Shown here: positions 5,485 to 13,361 of the stretch, in pieces
Layout of the letters: every line of letters starts with the position of its first letter
Position numbering within the stretch: the stretch's first letter is position 1
Assembly: GCA_964538275.1 (NCBI GenBank)
Contig: CAZIFW010000069.1
Span: 1-13,446, forward strand
Origin: CANIGN01 sp964538275
GTDB lineage: Bacteria; Bdellovibrionota; UBA2428
Reading direction: 5' to 3'
Length of the DNA: 13,446 nt
Notes under the pieces: model-generated
Database searches by the model: none
What the model saw: only the letters and a program-made list of their open reading frames with translations
What the model was told of the DNA's origin: nothing
Position numbers and translations under genes: made by a program

Positions 5485-7749
5485 CTACTTTTCGCCCGCT
5501 CTGAAGCGAACTCTTACATATTCACCCATAGCCTCAAGTGCCCCCAAGGGTCCATAACCTTTTTCTTTCTGTAGCCCACGATAGGCTAAAATGGCCAATC
5601 GCTCGCCCTCAGATAGCTGGCTGCTGTCTGGGTCTCTTGAATCTGAGAGCTCAGAAATACTCTGCTGGGCAAAAATCTCTGCCATTTTAGATAACTTTAA
5701 ATCCTCTTCAGCTCTCATGCTAAAACGTACCTTTTGTACGAGATCAGGAAAAATAGTTTCAAACGGTAAGGCATCAGAGAGTGTTTTTTTATTTTCTACA
5801 CTCCATGCACCCAAACGACCCAATACATTTTGTCTAAATTCTTCGGCTCGCTCAACAATACCAAAAAGTTTTTCGCTCGCTTCAATTTCTGAAGTGCTTG
5901 GATCTTCGCTTTTTCCAGTGATTCGATTTTTAATTTTTTCTCCACGCGAAAGAACCATCACCTTACGCACGTAATCCTGAATCATTTCTCTAATTTTTGG
6001 CAATTGTCCCATGTTTAAAACACTACGAATTTCAGCATCTACTTGTGAAAGCCAGTTTTGATAAGTGGCTTCAATAAGCTGAGGATAATCATGATAGCCC
6101 GTAACGGGTTCAAGACGTAGATACTCAAAATCATTGCGTTTCAATACATGGTTTTTAAGTTCACGAATAATCGAAAGCGGACTGAGTGTTTTATTTTCAG
6201 AATTCATGGCCGCTCGCTGAAGAAGTATTCTTAACTCACGAGCAGAGGGACCCAATAAACCCTCATAAAAAGCTTGAGTTTGATGTTCAGCCATTAACTC
6301 TGGAAGATGCTGCCTAAACTCTCTGCGCTCTTCTTCACTCAAACGCTCGGGAGCCTCTCCGTGGTCATACGCCTTAGCCTTTTCAAGTGGAGTGAGCGTT
6401 TCTAAAATTTTAGAAAGTAAAATGCTTTTATTTTTTGTCATTGGCTTTTTCAAGCGCGCCATGACAGCCCAAAGAGCCAACACTTCAGACGTGTGAGGCA
6501 AAATTTCTTTTACGTCTTTAAGTTTTTTTATTTCACGATCGTAAACTTGTACTTCGTCGCTGTACTTCAAAAGATAGGGCACGCGAATAAACTCAAAACG
6601 CCCTCGGAAGCTCATAAATTCCGGATGCTCTCTAAAACTCTCTAACTGATGATCATTTGTAGTAGCAACAAACAAGGCATCTAAATCGCTAGTATATGGC
6701 CCCACTTGCATGCGAGAATTTTCACTCGTAGAAAGCAAGTATTTGAACGATTCAATAGGTCTTTTCAGGAGGTCATTGAATTCTACGACTCCGCGATTAC
6801 CGGCAACCAAATCTCCTTCAAACTGATAGAGATTTAAGCTTTGCAGTGAAGGCGGCAAATTAGAAAGTGAATGATCTAAGGTTACTTGTCGGACATGCGC
6901 ATCTATACCAAATTGAGGCTCTACAACCGCAAGGCCACTGCGCAATTGATAGGAAAGATAAAATCTTTCTACGCGCACATGACGATAAACCTGTAACAAG
7001 TCACCATGGTACTCACTCAAAAGAGTTTCAAAGATCAAAGTGTTCTTATGGCTTAATTCTGCGTTTTCATAGCGACTCCGCAAATACTCAAATTCAACAT
7101 CACTTAATTTCAATTCTTTCTTCCACGTCATCAACAAATCCATGCGATGCTCTTTAGGAATGAGTAAAAGTGGGTTTTCATGCAATTCGGAGCGAAGAAT
7201 CGCACCTAAATCTTCTGCAGGCCATAAAGCATAAGAGTCGAGCTGATTTGCCACAGCCGTTGCAAGACCAATGCTCTTTCCAAGTTTTTGAAGAGGAAAG
7301 ACCCACGAAAAAGTATACAAAGCACCGTCGTTCGATCTTGAAAATTTTTCCAGACCCGCAAACATATTGCGACAAAGTGTAGTTTTTGCAGAGCCGTTGG
7401 GACCATGAAGAACCAAAACCTTGTCCGATCGCCCCGTTTGCGAAAAAGCTTCTAGAATTTGGCGAATTCTTTTTTGGACTTCATGTTGTCCAAATACGGG
7501 CTGGTAACGATCACCATAGTGCTCTTTAAAAATTGCGGCTCCCCCATTAGGAGTTTGAGCATCAAAATGTTTAAATGCATCGCAAACCCAATCTATTGTG
7601 TTACGCAAATAGCGACGCGGCTCTTGGCTTGCCTGCAAAATAAAATCATCAAAACTAAATAGGCGTTGCTCATCTAAGAATCGCTTTTTTACGGTGCTTC
7701 TGATTTTATCGAGAATATCACTTCGCATATGAGCCATAGTAACTTTCAT
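5485..7749 (-). CDS. prkA: PrkA-family AAA+ serine protein kinase, long variant
   Basis: A 754-aa cytoplasmic protein; E. coli PrkA (YeaG) has about 640 residues. The Walker A loop is GPNGSAKTT (116-124), against GPVGGGKSS in YeaG as I remember it. Further PrkA landmarks in order are GNRGVVEFNDLLKRPIE (317-333), the sensor-like VATTND (361-366), FRGRFEFIRVPYLLKYSDEV (381-400), and the closing pattern KGYGPLGALEAMGEYVRVRFR, which corresponds to KGYTRKQVRLLCEWYLRVR in YeaG. PrkA proteins combine an AAA+ domain with a kinase-like C-terminal half and act in starvation and stress responses. The extra length lies partly between Walker A and the Walker B region (about 140-310). The usual partners (YeaH/DUF444 and SpoVR) are not in this window; the co-transcribed partner is the Cys-rich protein. 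The first ATG is used, but the ATGs 4 and 7 codons later are also possible, as no Shine-Dalgarno is clear. Confidence 0.88.
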   Translation of the reverse strand: MKVTMAHMRSDILDKIRSTVKKRFLDEQRLFSFDDFILQASQEPRRYLRNTIDWVCDAFKHFDAQTPNGGAAIFKEHYGDRYQPVFGQHEVQKRIRQILEAFSQTGRSDKVLVLHGPNGSAKTTLCRNMFAGLEKFSRSNDGALYTFSWVFPLQKLGKSIGLATAVANQLDSYALWPAEDLGAILRSELHENPLLLIPKEHRMDLLMTWKKELKLSDVEFEYLRSRYENAELSHKNTLIFETLLSEYHGDLLQVYRHVRVERFYLSYQLRSGLAVVEPQFGIDAHVRQVTLDHSLSNLPPSLQSLNLYQFEGDLVAGNRGVVEFNDLLKRPIESFKYLLSTSENSRMQVGPYTSDLDALFVATTNDHQLESFREHPEFMSFRGRFEFIRVPYLLKYSDEVQVYDREIKKLKDVKEILPHTSEVLALWAVMARLKKPMTKNKSILLSKILETLTPLEKAKAYDHGEAPERLSEEERREFRQHLPELMAEHQTQAFYEGLLGPSARELRILLQRAAMNSENKTLSPLSIIRELKNHVLKRNDFEYLRLEPVTGYHDYPQLIEATYQNWLSQVDAEIRSVLNMGQLPKIREMIQDYVRKVMVLSRGEKIKNRITGKSEDPSTSEIEASEKLFGIVERAEEFRQNVLGRLGAWSVENKKTLSDALPFETIFPDLVQKVRFSMRAEEDLKLSKMAEIFAQQSISELSDSRDPDSSQLSEGERLAILAYRGLQKEKGYGPLGALEAMGEYVRVRFRAGEK

Positions 7750-7813
7750 TATGGCAGAATTTTCTTCGACTTGGGTTTAGTTTCGTAAAAAGACCACCTA
7801 ATATGATGCTTAC

Positions 7814-9328
7814 ATGCAGCAGCAACAGGTGAATGCCAAAATCCATTACCTTAAAGAGCATTGGCCTTTTTTTGTTTATGTATTTTTAAGTGTCGCAGCT
7901 CTATTTTTTCATGAATGCTGGAGAGACGAAATCCAGGCGCTTTTAATTGCCAAAGCGCCCCTAAGTATTTACGAGTTTTTTACAGATACACTGCACTACG
8001 AAGGCCACCCTTTTTTATGGTTTTATCTACTTAAAATTTTTTCTCCCTTTGGAATTCACCCCTTGGGACTTCAAATACTGAATTCACTCCTCATGTGTTC
8101 TACTCTTGCAATTTTTTGGTGGAAATTCCCTCTCCCCAAAGTGCTCAAATCCCTCTTGGTCTTTAATTACTTTTTTCTATTTGAATTTGGCGTTGTGGCA
8201 CGCTCTTATAGTTTGGGAATATTTTTAATTTTTTTCTATTTAGCCTTTCGGGATGATGCAAAACGTTGGATCAAAAATTTGGCCTTTGCAGCTCTACTAC
8301 TGGCTACTCAAGTTTCAATTTATTCCTTAATCCTTGTGTGTGCACTGTACATTCCCCACTTCTTAGAACAATTTAAAAATCAAATAAAAAAAACTCTCGT
8401 CCAAACTTTGTTGCTTGTATTCTTTGTTGCGGCAGCTGTTTTGCAAATGCTTCCGGCCCCTGATCAAAGCATGAACCTTAGCCCCATTTTATTTTTTGAT
8501 TTTGATCGAATGATGAGCGCGTTGGGTTTGATAGGAGAAACTTTTCTCTACATGCCAGCTTTGCAATTTTTTCCTAGAATTTGGCCTGCCTCATTTTCTG
8601 ATTCTTTAGTGCTTATGATTCTTAGAACAACGTTTGCTTTTTTAGCCTTGGGTTATTTTACTTTCTCATTATTTAAAAAAAATCGTACACTTTGCTTTGC
8701 CTTTCTAATGGGTGCCATAGTGCTTATAGCTTTTAGTTATATAAAATTTATTGGAAGTGTAAGGCATATGGCACACCTTATTCTGCTCATGAGCATTTTT
8801 TATTGGCTGGCTCAAAAAGCCAATCCACACACTCTTCGAACACAAACACAAAACTTTTTGATGGGATTTGGCGCCTGGACCGCTTTAGCTGGAGGCCTCT
8901 TATATGTAACGGATGTTGTATTTCCTTTTTCAGACGCCAAGAATGCAAGCAAGGTTATTAGCGCTTCAGATAAACTTGTTATAGGTCTTCCGGATTATGC
9001 AGCCAGTACACTTTCAGGTTACTTAAATGGTAAAGAAATTTACTATTTGAATGCTCAAAGAAGTGGAACCTACATAAAGTGGAACCATAAACCACCCAAT
9101 GAAAAGTTAAACTTTAAAGCCACAGTGCTGAGTGTTTTAGATGAGTATAAAACAGACGAAGCCTTGCTTGTTACAAGCAGCCTTGCACTTGCTCACTACC
9201 TTATTCAAACAAGCCCCAAAGATATTCTCTATGAATCTAAAAATTGTATGGTTCCAGATGAATGTTTTTTAATTTCCAAGATTCGCCGCTCACTCTTAGC
9301 GCTTCCAGATTCTACAGAGAAAGAATAA
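7814..9328 (+). CDS. Multi-pass membrane protein, probable GT-C type glycosyltransferase
   Basis: A 504-aa protein with about ten hydrophobic segments between residues 18 and ~375 and a soluble C-terminal part (~380-504). After the first segment comes CWRDEIQALLIAK (35-47), then HYEGHPFLWFYLLK (61-74). An acidic motif in the first extracytoplasmic loop followed by an E-G-H-P-x-L-W-[YF] segment is typical of lipid-dependent GT-C (PMT/ArnT-like) glycosyltransferases, with D38/E39 as candidate catalytic acids. Such enzymes transfer sugars from polyprenyl-phosphate donors on the periplasmic side. The acceptor cannot be inferred. No Shine-Dalgarno precedes the ATG, and a -10-like TAATAT (7799-7804) lies only 10 bp before it, so the mRNA may be nearly leaderless. 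It is divergent from prkA (64-bp gap). Confidence 0.65.
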   Translation: MQQQQVNAKIHYLKEHWPFFVYVFLSVAALFFHECWRDEIQALLIAKAPLSIYEFFTDTLHYEGHPFLWFYLLKIFSPFGIHPLGLQILNSLLMCSTLAIFWWKFPLPKVLKSLLVFNYFFLFEFGVVARSYSLGIFLIFFYLAFRDDAKRWIKNLAFAALLLATQVSIYSLILVCALYIPHFLEQFKNQIKKTLVQTLLLVFFVAAAVLQMLPAPDQSMNLSPILFFDFDRMMSALGLIGETFLYMPALQFFPRIWPASFSDSLVLMILRTTFAFLALGYFTFSLFKKNRTLCFAFLMGAIVLIAFSYIKFIGSVRHMAHLILLMSIFYWLAQKANPHTLRTQTQNFLMGFGAWTALAGGLLYVTDVVFPFSDAKNASKVISASDKLVIGLPDYAASTLSGYLNGKEIYYLNAQRSGTYIKWNHKPPNEKLNFKATVLSVLDEYKTDEALLVTSSLALAHYLIQTSPKDILYESKNCMVPDECFLISKIRRSLLALPDSTEKE

Positions 9329-9336
9329 TACAAAAT

Positions 9337-9371
9337 AAAAAAGGCCAGAGCTTGCGCCCCAGCCTTTTTTT
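9337..9371. terminator. Bidirectional rho-independent terminator
   Basis: AAAAAAGGC (9337-9345) pairs with GCCTTTTTT (9362-9370), with partial further pairing inside (AGC/GC). It serves the rightward membrane protein gene (stop 9328) and the leftward rpsR (stop 9396). Confidence 0.87.
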
Positions 9372-9395
9372 AGAATTAAAAGTGCAGTTTAAAAA

Positions 9396-9710
9396 CTACG
9401 CTTGAGCTTCTGTTAAAGGAGCAATGAAACCTACGTTACGCGCTCTTTTAATTTGCTTAGTAAGAAGACGTTGTTTCTTAGCACTTACGCCAGAAACGTA
9501 ACGAGGAACAATCTTTCCAGACTCAGACGTAAAACGCTGAAGTACTTTTAGATTTTTGTAATCAAGAATCAAGTTCTTATCGGCGATAAAAGGGCAAACC
9601 TTGCGACGAGTAAAGTTACGGGCACCGCGAGGGCCGTCTTTAGATGCGCCATCAAAGTCTTTGCTTTCGAATTCTTCACGAGTAGGGTTTTTAGAATCTT
9701 TATTATCCAT
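9396..9710 (-). CDS. rpsR: 30S ribosomal protein bS18
   Basis: A 104-aa protein whose residues ~32-99 are a standard bS18: RNFTRRKVCPF, LDYKNLKVLQRF, TSESGKIVPRYVSGVSAKKQ and RQ-type helix KQIKRARNVGF. bS18 sits on the 30S platform bound to bS6. It carries an unusual N-terminal extension of about 30 mostly charged residues (MDNKDSKNPTREEFESKDF...), making it longer than the ~75 residues of E. coli S18. The ATG at 9710 is chosen because GAGAAG lies 7 nt upstream; an ATG at 9725 is in frame but has no purine-rich site. The gene is not in the common rpsF-ssb-rpsR-rplI arrangement: neither neighbour is bS6, SSB or bL9. A 34-aa basic protein is encoded just upstream, and a possible hairpin (9727-9753) precedes the ribosome-binding site. 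Confidence 0.96.
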   Translation of the reverse strand: MDNKDSKNPTREEFESKDFDGASKDGPRGARNFTRRKVCPFIADKNLILDYKNLKVLQRFTSESGKIVPRYVSGVSAKKQRLLTKQIKRARNVGFIAPLTEAQA

Positions 9711-9726
9711 AATTTTGCTTCTCATA

Positions 9727-9753
9727 GAGCTATACCCAAGGGGGGCTTAGCTC
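9727..9753 (-). promoter_or_regulatory. Possible leader hairpin ahead of rpsR
   Basis: GAGCTA (9727-9732) and TAGCTC (9748-9753) form a 6-bp inverted repeat; CCC (9735-9737) can pair inside with part of the G-run (9740-9745). On the leftward transcript this hairpin would sit between the mini-ORF and the rpsR ribosome-binding site. It could be a ribosomal-protein binding element or chance. Confidence 0.35.
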
Positions 9754-9768
9754 AAGTGAATTTCCTTT

Positions 9769-9873
9769 TTACTTCTTCTTAGTTGCCTTTTTAGCCTTGA
9801 TACGAGCTTTTTTTGCCTTTTGAGCACGGCGTTGGCGAACTTTTTTAGTTTTACGATTATCTGAACGTCCCAT
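9769..9873 (-). CDS. 34-aa extremely basic mini-protein upstream of rpsR (possible bTHX-like ribosomal protein)
   Basis: A short leftward reading frame starts MGRSDNRKTKKVRQRRAQKA and continues with alternating Ala/Lys/Arg to a KKK terminus; about 60% of residues are Lys or Arg. The Arg codons are CGT/CGC and most other codons are those usual for highly expressed genes, as in adjacent rpsR. The N-terminus (M-G-[RK]-x-D-x-R) resembles the short ribosomal protein bTHX as I recall it from Thermus (MGKGDRRTRRGK...), but the rest lacks the aromatic/Gly part of that family. It lies 20 bp after the stop of the exported protein gene and 58 bp before rpsR, all on one strand. No clear Shine-Dalgarno precedes its ATG. 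A ribosome- or nucleic-acid-binding role is inferred. Confidence 0.7.
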   Translation of the reverse strand: MGRSDNRKTKKVRQRRAQKAKKARIKAKKATKKK

Positions 9874-9893
9874 AGTGTTAAGTAGCTATAGCA

Positions 9894-10466
9894 CTAGAGC
9901 GGGCTAACGGTAAAGCTATCGAGCAAACGAGATTGCAACTTATGTTCATCGAGCCCATAAACCCCCACCCTAAATTCGCCATTTGGGCGGGTAAGCTGAA
10001 TGGCTACATTATCGTAACCGCTATAAAGCTCCTGAGTGTCGTCTAGAGCCCAACCCAGCGCATAAGCCGAGTATTCGTCGATGTAGGGCGAGCCGCTCTC
10101 GTTTAGGAAGTCTCCGCGCACCACCGCTCTTTGCGAGCAGATGTTTCGAAGGCTCACCCCTACCCAATTTCCTTTTTTAGGGAGGGTATAGAGCACCCAC
10201 GAACGATCTAAATTGATCATATAAGGAAGCCAAACAAAACCGCCATCGCAGCGATCGCCGGGCAAACACGCAAAGCTATTTACAATAACGGGATCTAAAG
10301 ATGGAAGACGCTCTCTGAGTTCGAGCAATGCCAAGTCTTGGCGGCGCCCCTCGCAACCTTCATTATTGAGACCCGCAGGAAGTGCTCCTGCGAATCCCAT
10401 AGTAAAAATAAAATTAAATACTGCCCCTAAAACAATAAGGTTCTTAGAACTTACCTTCAACAACAT
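9894..10466 (-). CDS. Exported protein of unknown family, coupled to the TPR regulator
   Basis: A 190-aa protein with a signal peptide (hydrophobic core within residues 9-25, likely cleavage after AGA near residue 28). The mature part has four cysteines (in NEGCEG, ACLPGDRCDGG and NICSQR), suggesting two disulfides, and ends with a beta-rich region (NVAIQLTRPNGEFRVGVYGLDEH). No family is recognised. The ATG at 10466 is chosen because AGGAG lies 5 nt ahead of its 5' flank; a GTG immediately upstream (10469) is possible. The start lies 23 bp inside the 3' end of the TPR-winged-helix gene, so its ribosome-binding site is within that gene and translation is probably coupled. That link suggests the exported protein belongs to the process the regulator controls. 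Confidence 0.78.
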   Translation of the reverse strand: MLLKVSSKNLIVLGAVFNFIFTMGFAGALPAGLNNEGCEGRRQDLALLELRERLPSLDPVIVNSFACLPGDRCDGGFVWLPYMINLDRSWVLYTLPKKGNWVGVSLRNICSQRAVVRGDFLNESGSPYIDEYSAYALGWALDDTQELYSGYDNVAIQLTRPNGEFRVGVYGLDEHKLQSRLLDSFTVSPL

Positions 10467-12351
10467 CACCTCTCCTTGGCGTGAGCCTAGGAGAAGTATC
10501 AGAGATTTTTTTAGAAAAATCTACCTTCATCAAAGGATTAAAATAATAACCTCTCGAGCCGTTCATAATGTAACGACTTTCACGAGGGTTGGGTTCAACC
10601 AATTTACGAAGTCTGTTGATGTTGATGTAAATGTTGTTGTCGTGGCGTAGCGGGTTGTAATCTTGGCCCCAAATCTTTTGAGCCAAATCTTCTTTTGAGA
10701 ATTCTTTTCCTGGCGCTTCTGCCAAAAGCAAAAGGATGCGCATAAGAGTGAACTTGTTGTGGAAAGGAATTTCTCCAAGGTGCTTTTCACGTACATAGTG
10801 ACTGTTGGGATCGATCACCATATCGAGCATTTGCTCAGGTACAAAGTGGAAGTCTTCGAAGAACTCGTTTACAAAACGTTGAGCATGCTCTGACAGGTGC
10901 CCGAGCTGTTGAGCCCATGCATCATAACTTTCTTCTTGGAAACGATTCATGATGGTGCGCTCTGCTTCAGCATTTAGTTTGTTGATGATGGGGTAAAGCT
11001 CAACCAATTGAGCCGAAGGAACCGATTCGCCAAGTTTTCTACGAAGTACAAACTCAATAAGTTTTGCACGTACATATAAACGCTCGAACGATGATTCTTT
11101 TGCCACGCGAGACATCTCTTGTGCTTTGCGGAAAGCTTCTGCAGGGTAACCAATACGTGAATCTAAACGCCCCAAGAGCTCTAAACAAACCGCTACGTGG
11201 CGGTTCATGTTGATGTTCTGGTGGTAAACCAATGCTTCTTGCAACATCGCACTTGCTTGCTCGTGCTGAGCGGCTTCTCCTGTGCGAAGTAAAACTTCGG
11301 CCTTAAGCAAACGAAGTCTCATCAATTCTTTTTCTTTGTTTTCGCTGGCTGCAATAACTACAAGCTTGTCGATAATTTCGTTCGCTTTTTCGTAGTCACC
11401 TTTTTTGATGCAAAGAAGGGCTTTGCCGCGAAGCATTCTGCGTCCGAAATAAGAATTTTCCTGACCTCCGATTAATTCGAGGATTTCATTGTACAACTCA
11501 CTTGCGCGTTCGTACTTACCCACTAAAGTTTTGAGTTCAGCCAGTGTCATCTTTGAGAGAAGAGTGATGCGACTAGGACCCTTTGGAGAATCTCCAGAGT
11601 CAGCAGCAAGACCTAAAAAGATTTTTGCTTTTTGCTCATCTTCAATCGCGGCATAGCAAGTCCCCAAAGCCCATAGGCAGTACTGGTACTCGTAGCTGTT
11701 ACGATTTGTTTTAAAAGTTTCGATTGCAGAATTAAAAAGCTGAATAGCTTCAGAGTAACGACCTTGTTTACGGCAAATGTTACCTGTTAAGTGACTCACC
11801 CAAGCAAGGTGCATAGGGTTTTGTGTAAGAGCAGCGAGTTGATCGAGTTTAGGCTTGAGAGCTAAAGCATCGTTGTATTGGCCATCGCTCCTTAAGTTTT
11901 CGGCCATTCCGTAAACTGCTTTGAAAGCGAGTTCATTGTCCCCTAACTCTTCTGCGATTGTTAAAGCTTTAGTGAAATACTCACGTGCCGATTCAGAAGA
12001 ATCTTCAGAAGACGCTAGATAACATCCATCCTGCGAACACACAGTGCCCACACCATAGTAGAATTGTCCTAACTGTGCTTTCTCTTCTTTAGTTGTTGCA
12101 GGAATTTTTTCGACTTCGCTGAGGTAAGTCAAAATGACTTGTGGCGATCTCAACTCTGTCGCAATGCGAGAGAGATGATAATAAGTTTCAAGCTTAGTTT
12201 CATTCTTAAGCTTAGGAGTTTTAACAAACTCCGTCATAAGCTTTTGCCCAGCTTCAAGATCGATCTCTCGATTCTTGATTTTCTGAACAATTTCACTGAA
12301 ATTTTCAGCAGTTACAGATAGTACACTTGTTTCAGTATTCGATTTCGCCAT
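10444..12351 (-). CDS. TPR-repeat protein with C-terminal OmpR/PhoB-type winged helix (transcription regulator)
   Basis: A 635-aa soluble protein. Residues ~50-470 are helical TPR-like repeats (for example ARTHYFTKALTIAEELGD-type units such as AREYFTKALTIAEELGD, YSEAIQLFNSAIETF, YERASELYNEILELI, YEKANEIIDKLV). Residues ~525-605 form an OmpR-type DNA-binding domain: FTLMRILLLLAEAPGKEFSK, then LAQKIWGQDYN, INRLRKLVEPNPRESRYI and the wing GSRGYYF. A regulator with TPRs first and the winged helix last is the reverse of SARP activators. There is no receiver or transmembrane segment, so the signal probably binds the TPR part. The start is the ATG at 12351: a strong promoter lies directly upstream, and the longer in-frame TTG start (12411) would lie upstream of that promoter. 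A ~30-residue tail follows the winged helix. Confidence 0.85.
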   Translation of the reverse strand: MAKSNTETSVLSVTAENFSEIVQKIKNREIDLEAGQKLMTEFVKTPKLKNETKLETYYHLSRIATELRSPQVILTYLSEVEKIPATTKEEKAQLGQFYYGVGTVCSQDGCYLASSEDSSESAREYFTKALTIAEELGDNELAFKAVYGMAENLRSDGQYNDALALKPKLDQLAALTQNPMHLAWVSHLTGNICRKQGRYSEAIQLFNSAIETFKTNRNSYEYQYCLWALGTCYAAIEDEQKAKIFLGLAADSGDSPKGPSRITLLSKMTLAELKTLVGKYERASELYNEILELIGGQENSYFGRRMLRGKALLCIKKGDYEKANEIIDKLVVIAASENKEKELMRLRLLKAEVLLRTGEAAQHEQASAMLQEALVYHQNINMNRHVAVCLELLGRLDSRIGYPAEAFRKAQEMSRVAKESSFERLYVRAKLIEFVLRRKLGESVPSAQLVELYPIINKLNAEAERTIMNRFQEESYDAWAQQLGHLSEHAQRFVNEFFEDFHFVPEQMLDMVIDPNSHYVREKHLGEIPFHNKFTLMRILLLLAEAPGKEFSKEDLAQKIWGQDYNPLRHDNNIYININRLRKLVEPNPRESRYIMNGSRGYYFNPLMKVDFSKKISDTSPRLTPRRGDVVEGKF

Positions 12352-12367
12352 AATAATCGGTTTGGTG

Positions 12368-12396
12368 ACTATATCAAAAATGATGCGACATGCCAA
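12368..12396 (-). promoter_or_regulatory. Sigma-70-like promoter of the TPR-winged-helix gene
   Basis: Read leftward, TTGGCA (12396-12391) is the -35 and TATAGT (12373-12368) the -10, with an exact 17-bp spacer; each hexamer differs from consensus at one position. Transcription should begin near 12361, about 10 nt before the ATG at 12351, giving a very short leader without a Shine-Dalgarno. Confidence 0.75.
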
Positions 12397-12439
12397 GAAA
12401 TGAACTGACAATAATGTAAGATTTCGTCAGGACATTAAA

Positions 12440-13351
12440 ATGGGAATTCTTGATAGCCCTCCATTGATCAATGATTGGACACTTAAACACCCTCCTGGGG
12501 TTAATAAGATTCCTCAAAGAAATAAAGTACTTATGCTGCATCCTCAGCACTACAAAATTGCCTATGCCATCAATCCGCATATGGTCAGTAGCGGGGGTAA
12601 GCTAAAAGAAATAGATCCCAAAAAAGCTACCCATCAATGGCAAAAGCTCGTAAAAACTTTTGAAAATTGCTCTTTGGACGTAGAAATCATGGATTCGCAG
12701 GCCACTTTTCCAGACATGGTCTTTGCTGCAAACCAAAGTTTTGTGTTTTGGAATCAATCCACTCACTCACCCGAAGCTATTTTATCCAACATGTATCACG
12801 ATGAACGCAAAGGAGAAGTGGCTTACTTTGAAGAATATTTCAAAGGACATGAATATAAAACTCACACGCTCCCTAAAGAATTAAGTTTTGAAGGCACAGG
12901 CGATGCCATCATAGATTGCGAAAGAGAAATTATTTTTTCTGGTTTTGGCTTTCGTAGTCACAACTCCATGCCCTCACGGCTGTGTGAAATTACAGGTTAT
13001 GGAACTGTACCGCTCGAGCTACGCAATCCAGATTATTATCATTTAGATACTTGCTTTGCTCCTTTGAACTCAAAAGATGTTGTTATTGTAGATGATGCAT
13101 TTACGGACGAAAGCTTAGATCTTATCTACGCAGCTTTTGAGAACGTAATTCATGCAGACCGCAAAGAAGCTAAGCATTCCCTTGCAGCAAATCTTTTTTG
13201 CCCCAACGGCAAGGACGTGATCATAGATGAACGCAACATCACACTTGCGCACTTACTTACTGAGCGTAAGTATCAAGTACACTCTGTAGACACGAGCGAA
13301 TTCCTTAAAGCAGGCGGCTCCGTTTTTTGTTTAAAACTTTTTCTTTGGTAA
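12440..13351 (+). CDS. Pentein-fold amidinotransferase / dimethylargininase-like hydrolase
   Basis: A 303-aa cytoplasmic enzyme of the guanidine-modifying (pentein) superfamily. In order it shows PDMVFAANQSFV (91-102), FEGTGDAI (150-157), YYHLDTCFAPL (199-209) and AGGSVFCLKL (291-300). These match the substrate-acid, His and Cys motifs of DDAH/arginine-deiminase-like proteins, so H201 and C297 are the probable catalytic pair, with E151/D155 nearby. Members hydrolyse or transfer amidino groups of arginine or methylated arginines, giving citrulline or ornithine-type products. The exact substrate cannot be set from sequence. Length is typical. AGGA lies 7 nt before the ATG. It is divergent from the TPR regulator (88 bp between starts) and ends about 10 bp before a probable converging gene. 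Confidence 0.85.
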   Translation: MGILDSPPLINDWTLKHPPGVNKIPQRNKVLMLHPQHYKIAYAINPHMVSSGGKLKEIDPKKATHQWQKLVKTFENCSLDVEIMDSQATFPDMVFAANQSFVFWNQSTHSPEAILSNMYHDERKGEVAYFEEYFKGHEYKTHTLPKELSFEGTGDAIIDCEREIIFSGFGFRSHNSMPSRLCEITGYGTVPLELRNPDYYHLDTCFAPLNSKDVVIVDDAFTDESLDLIYAAFENVIHADRKEAKHSLAANLFCPNGKDVIIDERNITLAHLLTERKYQVHSVDTSEFLKAGGSVFCLKLFLW

Positions 13352-13361
13352 AAATTTAATT

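Noticed and set aside
12352..12411. Longer start (TTG at 12411) for the TPR regulator
   Set aside because: The upstream 20 codons contain a near-consensus promoter and have no Shine-Dalgarno; the ATG at 12351 is a better start.
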